A program made the translations under genes and the position numbers. Of a stretch of 18,528 nt of DNA, positions 1 through 8,224 are shown in pieces. This DNA comes from Treponema sp. (GTDB taxonomy: Bacteria > Spirochaetota > Spirochaetia > Treponematales > Breznakiellaceae), in the NCBI GenBank assembly GCA_031281855.1, contig JAITEW010000203.1, positions 1 to 18,528 of the forward strand. The letters run 5' to 3'. Below the pieces are notes generated by a model. It was not told the DNA's origin and ran no database searches. It worked only from the letters and a program-made list of their open reading frames with translations. Numbering within the stretch: the first letter of the stretch is position 1; each line of letters opens with the position of its first letter.

Positions 1-1205
1 TGCCTGATAATTGGAAAACCAAGTACCCGAACCTGGCGGCGGCCCATAAAGCCTCAGGGGTAGGCGACTACACGGATGAAGAATTCGGCGGCACCTACTT
101 CCTCCACAGGGCCATCTTCTTCCTCAACAGCCCGCCGGTCAAAAAACATGTTGGTCACGCTACCTACTACCTGCGGAAAGACTGGGGCGAGGCCGCGGGT
201 TACCCGCCCAAAGACGCTATGAAGTTTTCGGAGATCCTGGAATACGCCAGGCGCGTAAAAGCCGCTGATCCCGGCAAGGTGGGTTCAGGATTGATCCCCA
301 TTTCAATCCTTGCTTCCGAGATTACCGGTTTTGTCTCCGCTAACGGTGTCCTTGGATACGCGCAAAACGCCCAGGGCAGATACTACTGGACCGGCGGGGA
401 CAAGTTCGTTCTTGACAGCCTCAAGCTGGCAGCCCAGGCTTACGAGGAAGGATTGCTGAACAAAGAATTCTATACAGTTAAGGACCCTGATCAGGTTGGC
501 GCTTTTTATACCGGTAAAGCGGCGGCCACCCACGCCGCCGGTATGGGCTGGCGCATGACCGAGTTTGACACCCATTTCCAGAACGATCTGGGCCTCAACT
601 ACTTTGACGCGGTTACGCCTGTTATTCCCATCGGGGAGGACGGCAAATTCCACGGACGGGAAGCGGGCATGCAGACCTGGGGGTCTATCGTTTTCTCGCC
701 TACTATCGACGACGCGAAGCTGGAACGCATCCTCTACATGCTGGACTATTCGTGCACTAAAGAAGGGCAGTATGAAATCCGCCTGGGCTTAAAAGACATC
801 GACTGGAAAGAAGAAGCCGACGGGGAAATCACCACCCTTATCCCGCCGGGAAGCGTGACCACCAAATACGCTTTGACGCCGGTCTATTCATGGATGTTCA
901 TACTTCCCGATGATTTCATGTTCATCGATCCGGCTACCAAGAAGCCCATCAGGGACAAGATACGGGATATGTACATACTCAGGGAAAAACTTACGGACGA
1001 TGTGAGCTTCCCGCCCGATCCCGACTGGACCCTGGAACTTTTTTCGCCTAAGACGAAAGTTCCCGAGATACGGACTGCCGATGACTTCTCCGCTATCGTC
1101 GTGAGAGGCGGTAACATCGAAGCCTCCTGGCGCGCCTGGGTACAGGAGAAACAGGCCCTGCTGCAGCCTGTCCTTGACGAACTCAACGCCGCTCCCAGGA
1201 GATAA
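1..1205 (+). CDS. ABC transporter solute-binding protein, family 1 (LipO/YtcQ-like), 5' end missing
   Basis: The reading frame is open from the first bases (first complete codon at position 3) to a TAA at 1203-1205, so about 400 C-terminal residues are present and the signal peptide lies outside the window. The text is typical of large extracellular solute-binding proteins that feed sugar or oligosaccharide ABC importers: a hinge-like stretch LRKDWGEAAGYPPKDAMKFS near the left edge, many aromatic residues, and a lysine/alanine-rich closing helix (WRAWVQEKQALLQPVLDELN). These proteins are usually about 500-560 residues. An ATG at 219 is internal and is not the start, because homologous-looking sequence continues upstream of it in frame. 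No permease or ATPase partner follows; a hairpin with a T run comes directly after the stop, so this may be the last gene of its operon. Substrate cannot be told. The family call is firm, the LipO-like subtype less so. Confidence 0.8.
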   Translation, partial: PDNWKTKYPNLAAAHKASGVGDYTDEEFGGTYFLHRAIFFLNSPPVKKHVGHATYYLRKDWGEAAGYPPKDAMKFSEILEYARRVKAADPGKVGSGLIPISILASEITGFVSANGVLGYAQNAQGRYYWTGGDKFVLDSLKLAAQAYEEGLLNKEFYTVKDPDQVGAFYTGKAAATHAAGMGWRMTEFDTHFQNDLGLNYFDAVTPVIPIGEDGKFHGREAGMQTWGSIVFSPTIDDAKLERILYMLDYSCTKEGQYEIRLGLKDIDWKEEADGEITTLIPPGSVTTKYALTPVYSWMFILPDDFMFIDPATKKPIRDKIRDMYILREKLTDDVSFPPDPDWTLELFSPKTKVPEIRTADDFSAIVVRGGNIEASWRAWVQEKQALLQPVLDELNAAPRR

Positions 1206-1212
1206 AACAACA

Positions 1213-1236
1213 GCCTGTTTGACAGGCGTGCTTTTT
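1213..1236 (+). terminator. Candidate intrinsic terminator after the solute-binding protein
   Basis: A 6-bp perfect stem (1213-1218 with 1222-1227, GCCTGT/ACAGGC) has a 3-nt loop and is followed by GTG and then CTTTTT at 1231-1236. It starts 8 bases after the stop codon. The stem is short and the T run is offset by three bases, so strength is uncertain. Confidence 0.5.
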
Positions 1237-1265
1237 GGTTAGAAGTTAGGTAAAGTTAGCGTAAG

Positions 1266-1297
1266 AGGGCCGCACTGCGGGGAAGCCGGGCGGCCCT
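1266..1297. other. GC-rich stem-loop with no T tract
   Basis: AGGGCCGC at 1266-1273 pairs perfectly with GCGGCCCT at 1290-1297 around a 16-nt loop. There is no T run on either side, so a plain intrinsic terminator is unlikely. It sits directly before the 21-bp repeat array. Function unknown. Confidence 0.4.
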
Positions 1298-1298
1298 T

Positions 1299-1520
1299 GT
1301 AACTTCAATGGACGTCCATATAATTTCAATGCTCATCCATGTAATTTCAATGGACGTTCATGTAACTTCAATGGTCATCCATGTAATTTCAATGCTCGTT
1401 CATGAAATTTCAATGCTCGTTCATGAAATTTCAATGCTCGTCCATGTAACTTCAATGCTCGTCCATGTAACTTCAATGCTCGTTCATGTAACTTCAATGC
1501 TCGTTCATGTAATTTCAATC
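1299..1520. repeat. 21-bp tandem repeat array, about 10.5 copies
   Basis: Ten consecutive 21-base units begin at 1299, 1320, 1341, 1362, 1383, 1404, 1425, 1446, 1467 and 1488, with a partial eleventh at 1509-1520. The consensus is GTAAYTTCAATG followed by CTCGTYCAT. Units differ at only a few positions: base 2 is T or A, base 5 is C or T, bases 13-15 are variable, base 16 is G or A, and base 18 is C or T. The first unit contains the perfect palindrome ATGGACGTCCAT, and later units are decayed versions. There are no unique spacers between units, so it is not a CRISPR array. Because 21 is a multiple of three the array stays open in several frames, but no ribosome-binding site or initiation context supports a peptide. 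It lies between a likely terminator and the promoter of the next gene. Confidence 0.9.
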
Positions 1521-1542
1521 TTTTAGTAGTGTAATCCAACCC

Positions 1543-1571
1543 TTGCGCCGGGGATACCGCTTAACTATACT
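1543..1571 (+). promoter_or_regulatory. Sigma-70-type promoter for the phosphohexomutase
   Basis: A TTGCGC -35 box (1543-1548) is separated by exactly 17 bases from a TATACT -10 box (1566-1571). The -10 ends 32 bases before the chosen ATG at 1604. The upstream TTG at 1571 overlaps the -10 box, which argues against it as a start codon. Confidence 0.6.
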
Positions 1572-1603
1572 TGAAGCATCTCATACCATACCGGGGGGTT
1601 CCT

Positions 1604-3370
1604 ATGGATAAAGACGCCGTTGTTGCGAGGGCAAAAGACTATATCGCTAAGGAGAAAGACGCCCATTTCAGGGCCGAGGTTGAACAGCTCCTTTCAAAGG
1701 TGAACAATAATTCACCGGAAGACCTTAAAGAGCTTGAGGACCGGTTCTACCGGAATCTGGAATTCGGCACCGGAGGGCTCAGGGGGGTTATCGGGGGGGG
1801 GGGAAACCGGATGAACACCCTGGTGGTCAAAAGCGCCACCCAGGGGCTGGCGGCGTACCTTATCAAAGCCTTTCCGGACAAGGCAAAAGCCGGCGCAACG
1901 GAAGCGGGAAAGGGCCTTTCGGCGGTTATCGCCTTTGACAGCCGCCATTATTCCGTTGAATTCGCCGAGGCGTCTGCCCTGATTTTCGCTGCTAACGGCA
2001 TCAAAACCTACCTTTTTTCCGGCATGCGCCCTACGCCCGAGCTTTCCTTCGCTATCCGCAGGCTTGGCTGCGACACAGGCATCGTGGTTACCGCCAGCCA
2101 TAACCCGCCTCAGTACAACGGTTACAAGGCCTACTGGAACGACGGCGCCCAGATCATAGCCCCCCATGACAAGGGGATCATTAACGAAGTAAACGCTGTT
2201 ACTGAAATCAAAGAAATGGACAAAAACGAGGCTTTGGCGAAAAAGCTCCTGGTGATCATAGACAGGGAAATCGACGAGCCTTACCAGGATATGGTAAGGA
2301 GCCGGCTCTTCAGGCCGGAGCTTATCAGGGAAAAGGCCAAGGACGTAAAAATCGTCTATACCCCCCTCCACGGCACCGGGGCCTTCCACGTAGAAGCGGT
2401 GCTGGGGAGCCTGGGTCTCAAGGTTATCACTGTGCCTGAACAGCGGGAAGGAAACGGCGACTTCCCCACAGTGGCTTTCCCTAACCCCGAAGAAGCCGCG
2501 GCCCTGGACATGGCTATCAAACTGGGCAAAAAGGAAAACGCCGATGTGGTCATGGCTACGGACCCCGACGCGGACCGTTTCGGCACTGCCACCAACGACG
2601 GCAGGGGGAATTTCACCCTTATTACCGGGAACCAGGCAGGGGGGCTCCTGGCGGATTACATCTTCCTTTCCTTAAAGGAAACCGGGAAAATGCCGCCTAA
2701 TCCGGCGATGGTCAATTCGATTGTTACTACTGGCATGCAGAAGCTGGTAGCGGAGCTTTACGGAGCCAAATGCTTCGAGTGCCTTACAGGTTTCAAATGG
2801 ATAGCGGCGATAATGGCAAAGTGCGAGGCCGACAAGTCGGCGTCCATCGTGTTCGGTACCGAGGAAAGCTACGGCTACCTGGTGGAAAACGAGGTCCGGG
2901 ACAAGGACGGGATCTCCGCCGCGGCCATGATGGCGGAAATGACCCTCTACTGGCGGAGCAAGGGCAAGAGCCTTTTAGACCGGTTAAACGAACTCTACGA
3001 AAAATGCGGCTACTGGGAAGAAATGGGGATCTCCAAATACTTCCAGGGCCCCCAGGGGCCGTCAGTCATGCAGGGTATTATGGATGAATACCGGAAGAAC
3101 CATCCCAAAACCCTGGGAGGCATCGAAGTCGTCAGGATACGGGATATTAAAAACGGCGCCGACGGGCTTCCTCCCAGCGACGTGCTCCAGTTTTACCTCA
3201 AAGACGGCACGGTGGTAAGCGCCAGGCCCAGCGGTACGGAGCCGAAGATCAAGTTCTACGCTTCCTGTTGTACCGGCGTGGGTTCCGGCGGGCTGGCCGC
3301 TGCCAGGGAAGAAGCCGGACGGAAGCTTGAGGCTATCAAAAAAGACATACGGCGCGTGATAGGCGATTAA
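1604..3370 (+). CDS. Phosphoglucomutase/phosphomannomutase family protein
   Basis: A 588-residue alpha-D-phosphohexomutase that interconverts hexose 6-phosphate and hexose 1-phosphate in the cytoplasm, supplying activated sugars for envelope polymers and glycolysis. All four active-site loops are visible: the phosphoserine loop TASHNPP (Ser165), the metal loop DPDADRF (from Asp320), the sugar loop GTEES (from Gly418) and the phosphate loop RPSGTEPK (from Arg541). The length fits the long bacterial PGM/PMM type. ATG 1604 is chosen because it follows GGGGGG at 1593-1598 and sits well placed behind the promoter; the frame extends upstream to a TTG at 1571, which is inside the -10 box. Codons 64-67 contain an uninterrupted run of 11 Gs (1793-1803), in the loop after FGTGGLRG, where relatives read roughly MGAGTNRMN. 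The exonuclease gene starts 5 bases downstream and is likely cotranscribed. Whether glucose or mannose is preferred cannot be read from the sequence. Confidence 0.93.
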   Translation: MDKDAVVARAKDYIAKEKDAHFRAEVEQLLSKVNNNSPEDLKELEDRFYRNLEFGTGGLRGVIGGGGNRMNTLVVKSATQGLAAYLIKAFPDKAKAGATEAGKGLSAVIAFDSRHYSVEFAEASALIFAANGIKTYLFSGMRPTPELSFAIRRLGCDTGIVVTASHNPPQYNGYKAYWNDGAQIIAPHDKGIINEVNAVTEIKEMDKNEALAKKLLVIIDREIDEPYQDMVRSRLFRPELIREKAKDVKIVYTPLHGTGAFHVEAVLGSLGLKVITVPEQREGNGDFPTVAFPNPEEAAALDMAIKLGKKENADVVMATDPDADRFGTATNDGRGNFTLITGNQAGGLLADYIFLSLKETGKMPPNPAMVNSIVTTGMQKLVAELYGAKCFECLTGFKWIAAIMAKCEADKSASIVFGTEESYGYLVENEVRDKDGISAAAMMAEMTLYWRSKGKSLLDRLNELYEKCGYWEEMGISKYFQGPQGPSVMQGIMDEYRKNHPKTLGGIEVVRIRDIKNGADGLPPSDVLQFYLKDGTVVSARPSGTEPKIKFYASCCTGVGSGGLAAAREEAGRKLEAIKKDIRRVIGD

Positions 3371-3375
3371 ATTAT

Positions 3376-4008
3376 ATGGAAAACATCGGCGCTTTGGCGG
3401 AAAAATATGCCGGAAACGGTATTTTTACCGCCTTCGACCTTGAAACTACGGGCCTTGATCCCCAAAAGGACCGTATCGTTGAAATCGGGGCAGTCAAATT
3501 CGACCGTCTGGGCCTTATCGCCCGGTTTTCCACACTGGTTAACCCCGGTATCCCTATGCCCCCTGAAGCGGGAAAGGTGAATAACATCACCGACGAAATG
3601 CTGGCCGGCAAACCCTCTCTGGACGAGGTTCTGCCGGATTTTCTCAGATTTATCAGGGATACGGTTTTGACGGCCTATAACGCGCCTTTCGACTGCGGTT
3701 TCGTCAACGAAAGCCTCAAAGTCAGGTATGAAAAGGCCCGGGCAGCGGTTCCGGGCGGCCAGGGGAGCCTTTTGGACAGCCTGGACAACGATGCGGCCCC
3801 GGGCTCCGGGTGGACGGTACAGTCTCTCCCCAACCCTGTTGCCGATACCCTGGCGATTGCCCGGGAGGTCTTTCCCGGCAAGAGGAGCTACAAGCTCCAG
3901 GAACTGGCGGCGGAGCTTCAAATCCCGGCCGCCGAAGCCCACAGGGCCGAAGACGATGCCCGGCTCTGTATGGAAATCTTCATCCGCTGCCTTGGCGGGA
4001 AGGGTTGA
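3376..4008 (+). CDS. DEDDh 3'-5' exonuclease, DNA polymerase III epsilon/DnaQ-like
   Basis: A 210-residue single-domain exonuclease of the DnaQ superfamily, which removes nucleotides from 3' ends by two-metal catalysis. Motif Exo I is FDLETTG (Asp21, Glu23), Exo II is NAPFDCGF (Asp106), and Exo III is HRAEDD (His189, Asp194), so the full DEDDh set is present. No polymerase, helicase or UvrC-type domain is attached. It could be the proofreading subunit of Pol III or a stand-alone repair or RNA-processing nuclease; size and sequence do not decide. The ATG lies 5 bases after the stop of the mutase gene with no good Shine-Dalgarno, suggesting translational coupling. A palindrome-rich element begins within 20 bases of its stop. 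Confidence 0.88.
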   Translation: MENIGALAEKYAGNGIFTAFDLETTGLDPQKDRIVEIGAVKFDRLGLIARFSTLVNPGIPMPPEAGKVNNITDEMLAGKPSLDEVLPDFLRFIRDTVLTAYNAPFDCGFVNESLKVRYEKARAAVPGGQGSLLDSLDNDAAPGSGWTVQSLPNPVADTLAIAREVFPGKRSYKLQELAAELQIPAAEAHRAEDDARLCMEIFIRCLGGKG

Positions 4009-4023
4009 TGTTTTTATTCGCTG

Positions 4024-4150
4024 GCGGGTCCAATACCCCGCCCTTCAGGGCGGTTTCAATAATAGTATCCATTACTGGTTCACGGGTATTGGATCCCGCA
4101 TACAATCTCTACCTATCAGAACCAACATACCTCGCCCTTCAGGGCGAGGT
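4024..4150. repeat. Palindrome-rich small element (possible PATE/IS200-IS605 relic or REP-type repeat)
   Basis: Three nested structures are seen. An outer imperfect inverted repeat pairs GCGGGTCCAATACC (4024-4037) with GGTATTGGATCCCGC (4085-4099), one extra T on the right. Inside it, CCGCCC-TTCA-GGGCGG (4038-4053) forms a tight hairpin and AGTA/TACT (4064-4076) a weak one, so the unit could fold as a three-way junction. Further right, ACCTCGCCC-TTCA-GGGCGAGGT (4129-4150) is a perfect 9-bp hairpin with the same TTCA loop and core, extendable by CAACA/TGTTG past one bulged base. Paired subterminal hairpins of this sort resemble the ends of IS200/IS605 elements and the palindrome-associated elements derived from them. 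No transposase is present. The first hairpin is followed by TTT and could also help end transcription of the exonuclease gene. Confidence 0.55.
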
Positions 4151-4165
4151 TGTTGATTATCGTTC

Positions 4166-4194
4166 TTGTATCAATAGATAAAATTCTATATTCT
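4166..4194 (+). promoter_or_regulatory. Weak candidate promoter for the TRAP operon
   Basis: The stretch before tatT turns abruptly AT-rich. TTGTAT (4166-4171) and TATTCT (4189-4194) have 17-base spacing; an alternative -10 is TATATT at 4187-4192. Neither hexamer is close to consensus, so only the region, not the exact boxes, is reasonably supported. Confidence 0.35.
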
Positions 4195-4222
4195 TGATTA
4201 TAAACGATAGAAAGAGGTAAAT

Positions 4223-5197
<975 letters not shown>

Positions 5198-5221
5198 CTT
5201 GGGAAGCAAGGAGTTGCGGTT

Positions 5222-6262
5222 ATGAAAAAAACAGGCTTTGCTATTTTGGCTGTTCTGGTATTGGTCCTGGCAAGCCCTGCGGGGATCTTCGCCCAAAGAG
5301 GCGGGAGGTCCCAGGGAGAAACCCTGGAGGTAAAAATCGCCTCCCCTCTTCCCAGGGAATCGCCCTGGGGAAGAACTCTGGACAAACTCGCCTCCGAATG
5401 GGCCAAAATCACCAATAACCAGGTACGGCTCAGGGTGCTCCATGGCGGAACCGAAGGAGGGGAAGGCAAGATGCGTCTTTCCCTGGCAAGCAATACCATC
5501 CAGGCCGCGGTTTTTACTTCCTTCGGGCTTAGTTCCATAAGCCCCGCGATTATGACCTTAAGCGCCCCTTTCCTTATCCGCAACGAACAGGAACTGGACG
5601 CTGTCCTGAATGTGGTCCAGGGGGATCTGGAAAACCGGTTTAACAGCACCGACTATTTTATCGTCGCATGGTCCAAAGCCGGGTTTGTCAATGTGTTTTC
5701 CAGGGACCCCGTGTTTATTCCCGATGATCTCCGGAAACAGAGGATCGCTACCAACGCCGATTCAGCGGAGCTCAATACGGCTTTCAAGACCATGGGATTC
5801 CAACTGGTAGAAACGGACCTTACCGATGTAGGGCCAAAACTGGCAACAGGGACCATTATGGCGGCGTACCAGAGCCCCGCAGGGATGGCGGCGTACCAGC
5901 TTCACATCCAGTTGAAAAACATGCTGGCCATTAATATCGCCCCTATTATGGGCGGCATTGTTGTCAATCATGTTACATGGAAAAAAATAGGGGACCTCAA
6001 CCCCAGGTACCAGCAGGAGATTCTCAGGACCACCAGGCGCATCGCGGCGGACCTTGACGCTTCTATGCAGAAAACGATAAACGACGCTGTCGCTTCCATG
6101 AGCCGCGACGGGCTCAAGGTAAACCGGCCCAGCGCAGCTCAGGAACAAATGTGGTATGCCGATGTGGAGCGGGTCATTCCGGTCCTCCTGGGCACGACCT
6201 TTGACCGGGACCTGTACCAGAAGATCAACGATATTCTGATTAAACACCGGAGCGGGCGGTAG
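5222..6262 (+). CDS. dctP: TRAP transporter solute receptor, DctP family (TatP-like), copy 1
   Basis: A 346-residue periplasmic binding protein for a tripartite ATP-independent transporter. The signal peptide (residues 1-24) ends in GIFA before QRGG, with no lipobox, so it is probably soluble and released by signal peptidase I. Core DctP text is clear: SPLPRESPWG near residue 41, AAVFTSFGLSSISPAIMTLSAPF at about 95-117 and YFIVAWSKAGFVNVFS at about 145-160. In classical DctP proteins the motif KIR carries the arginine that binds the ligand carboxylate; the matching text here is RIAT, with Ala176 in that place. This fits the T. pallidum Tp0957 receptor, whose cleft is hydrophobic. AAGGAG at 5208-5213 lies eight bases before the ATG. 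The fused permease gene starts 6 bases after the stop. The ligand is unknown and possibly hydrophobic. Confidence 0.88.
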   Translation: MKKTGFAILAVLVLVLASPAGIFAQRGGRSQGETLEVKIASPLPRESPWGRTLDKLASEWAKITNNQVRLRVLHGGTEGGEGKMRLSLASNTIQAAVFTSFGLSSISPAIMTLSAPFLIRNEQELDAVLNVVQGDLENRFNSTDYFIVAWSKAGFVNVFSRDPVFIPDDLRKQRIATNADSAELNTAFKTMGFQLVETDLTDVGPKLATGTIMAAYQSPAGMAAYQLHIQLKNMLAINIAPIMGGIVVNHVTWKKIGDLNPRYQQEILRTTRRIAADLDASMQKTINDAVASMSRDGLKVNRPSAAQEQMWYADVERVIPVLLGTTFDRDLYQKINDILIKHRSGR

Positions 6263-6268
6263 CGGGGA

Positions 6269-8167
6269 ATGGGAAAAGTTCCGGCTGCTGTTTTGAAAAG
6301 CGCGGATCGCCTGGAGAAGGGCGTCTGTTACGCCGCGCTGGTGCTGATGGCCCTGATCCCGGCTGTAGAGGCGCTGATTCGGCCTTTCGGCGGGGTTATA
6401 CCGGTGTCCCGTGGGATCATGACCCATCTCTTCCTGGTCGTAGGGCTCTTCGCCGCTATGCTTACCACGAAATCAAAAGAGCATATTTCCATTGCCGTGA
6501 TCCAGTACGCCAAAAACGAGAAGCTGAAAACCGCCCTTGGGACGGCAACCAGCCTTATTTCGACCTTTGTGGTGACTGTCCTGTTCTGGAATTCCCTGTC
6601 GTTCCTTGTATTCAGCCTTTCGGGCAAACTCGTGGGCTTTATCCCGGACAGGGTTTTCGCCCTTGCCCTGCCTATAGGCTACGGGGTCATGGCTTTCCGC
6701 TTTGCCCGGCAGAGTTCGGGCAAAGGAGGCGTCCCTCCGGTCCTTGCGGCGCTCCTGGGAACCTGTTGTTCCCTCCCGGCTATTGCCAAACTTATCTGGG
6801 GCTTCGATCCCCCTGAACCGTTTTATACCTGGGTCAACCTCCTCTACGACGGGGCTTATTTTATTAAACTGCCGGTTATTATCCTCCTTATCGCGGCGGC
6901 CCTTTGCGGGACTCCCATTTTCGCGGTTATCGGCGGCATCGCGCTGATCATGCTCCAGGCCTCAGGGGGCGAACCGGAGGCGGCGCTTATCCAGATTTAT
7001 TCGGCTCTGACTGAGGTGGATATTATCGCCATTCCGCTTTTTACCCTTACCGGTTTTTTCCTTTCAGAAAGCAAAGCCGGGGAGCGGCTGGTGGCGGCTT
7101 TCAGGAGTTTTTTCAGTTGGATCCCCGGGGGCATGATCATCGCCACTGTGGTGATCTGCGCTTTTTTCACTTCCTTTACCGGCGCGTCGGGAGTTACCAT
7201 TCTGGCACTGGGAGGCATTCTTTACACGATACTGACGGAGAAATCCAAGTACCCTGAGCGGTTTTCCATCGGGCTCCTTACGTCTGCCGGGGGTATTGGC
7301 CTGCTCTTTCCTCCAAGCCTTCCTATAATCCTGGTAGGCTCCACGACTAACAACATCCTCTATTTTATGGGCGAAACCGTCAACCACAGCATTATTGATT
7401 TTTTCCTTGGCGCCATAATCCCGGGAATAATCCTGGTGCTGGCTATGATCATTTTCGGGATTGCGGCTTCCGTAAAAGTGAAGATCCCTGTAGAGCCCTT
7501 TAACCTGAAAGAAGCCGGGAAAGCCCTTAAAGGCTCTATCCTGGAAATCCTCCTGCCGGTGATCCTTATAGGCGGGTATTTTTCGGGCCTCCTTTCACTG
7601 GTAGAGATCAGCGCCGTTTCGGTACTGTACGTCTTTATCGCTGAAGTGCTGATCAACAGGGACATCAATATCCGGGATGTTCCCAAAGTGTTTTTCAAGG
7701 CCCTTCCTATCATCGGAGGGGTGCTCTCTATCCTCGCTATGGCAAAAGCCCTGTCGTATGCCATTATTGATTCCCAGATTCCTGAAAACTTCGCCTTCTG
7801 GATGCGGTCCGCCATTGAGTCGAAATACCTCTTCCTGCTGCTCCTGAACCTGGCGCTTCTGGTAGTAGGGTGCCTTATGGACATCTTTTCCGCCATCCTG
7901 GTGGTGCTTCCCCTGATCGTGCCCCTTGGGCAGGCCTATGGCGTTGATCCCATCCATCTGGGTATTATATTTATCGTCAATCTGGAAGTAGGTTTTCTGA
8001 CTCCCCCGGTAGGGATGAACCTGTTTCTGGCCAGCTACCGGTTCAAGAAGCCTTTTATGGAAATATGCCGCTATGTTATGCCGTTCCTGCTCATGCAGTT
8101 GGCGGTGGTGCTTTTGGTTACTTATGTTCCCTGGCTTTCGGGTTTTCTGGTAGGGATTTTTAAGTAA
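6269..8167 (+). CDS. TRAP transporter fused permease, DctQM, copy 1
   Basis: A 632-residue inner-membrane protein joining the small DctQ subunit (about residues 1-195, four or more hydrophobic segments) to the large DctM subunit (the remainder, about a dozen segments). DctM belongs to the ion-coupled symporter fold, using a sodium or proton gradient rather than ATP. Diagnostic text includes IPLFTLTGFFLSESKAGERL, FTGASGVTILALGGI, GGIGLLFPPSLPIILVG, the DIFSAILVVLPLIVPL segment and the C-terminal GFLTPPVGMNLFLASYRF. The same fused QM arrangement occurs in T. pallidum Tp0958. GCGGGGA just before the ATG serves as ribosome-binding site. It probably works with dctP1 and TatT upstream. A hairpin with a T run follows the stop (8190-8209). 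Confidence 0.92.
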   Translation: MGKVPAAVLKSADRLEKGVCYAALVLMALIPAVEALIRPFGGVIPVSRGIMTHLFLVVGLFAAMLTTKSKEHISIAVIQYAKNEKLKTALGTATSLISTFVVTVLFWNSLSFLVFSLSGKLVGFIPDRVFALALPIGYGVMAFRFARQSSGKGGVPPVLAALLGTCCSLPAIAKLIWGFDPPEPFYTWVNLLYDGAYFIKLPVIILLIAAALCGTPIFAVIGGIALIMLQASGGEPEAALIQIYSALTEVDIIAIPLFTLTGFFLSESKAGERLVAAFRSFFSWIPGGMIIATVVICAFFTSFTGASGVTILALGGILYTILTEKSKYPERFSIGLLTSAGGIGLLFPPSLPIILVGSTTNNILYFMGETVNHSIIDFFLGAIIPGIILVLAMIIFGIAASVKVKIPVEPFNLKEAGKALKGSILEILLPVILIGGYFSGLLSLVEISAVSVLYVFIAEVLINRDINIRDVPKVFFKALPIIGGVLSILAMAKALSYAIIDSQIPENFAFWMRSAIESKYLFLLLLNLALLVVGCLMDIFSAILVVLPLIVPLGQAYGVDPIHLGIIFIVNLEVGFLTPPVGMNLFLASYRFKKPFMEICRYVMPFLLMQLAVVLLVTYVPWLSGFLVGIFK

Positions 8168-8189
8168 CCCTTTAGGGCGTATCCGGAAG

Positions 8190-8213
8190 GCTCCGGCTGG
8201 AGCGTTTTTCTTT
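8190..8213 (+). terminator. Terminator-like hairpin between the two TRAP modules
   Basis: GCTCC (8190-8194) and GGAGC (8199-8203) form a 5-bp stem with a GGCT loop, followed by G, TTTTT, C and TTT. An alternative pairing uses the two TCCGG-type boxes at 8182-8195. It lies between dctQM1 and the ribosome-binding site of dctP2, so it may attenuate rather than fully end transcription. Confidence 0.5.
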
Positions 8214-8224
8214 AGGAGATGTTG

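Noticed and set aside
1299..1520. CRISPR-like array
   Set aside because: Units are contiguous 21-mers with no unique spacers, and no cas genes are present; it is a tandem minisatellite.
1308..1526. 72-codon open frame with a seven-residue repeat
   Set aside because: The repeat period is a multiple of three, so frames stay open automatically; no ribosome-binding site, and differences between units include many amino-acid changes.
1571..1603. TTG start 11 codons upstream of the phosphohexomutase ATG
   Set aside because: The TTG lies in the -10 box, while ATG 1604 has a G-rich ribosome-binding run at suitable distance.
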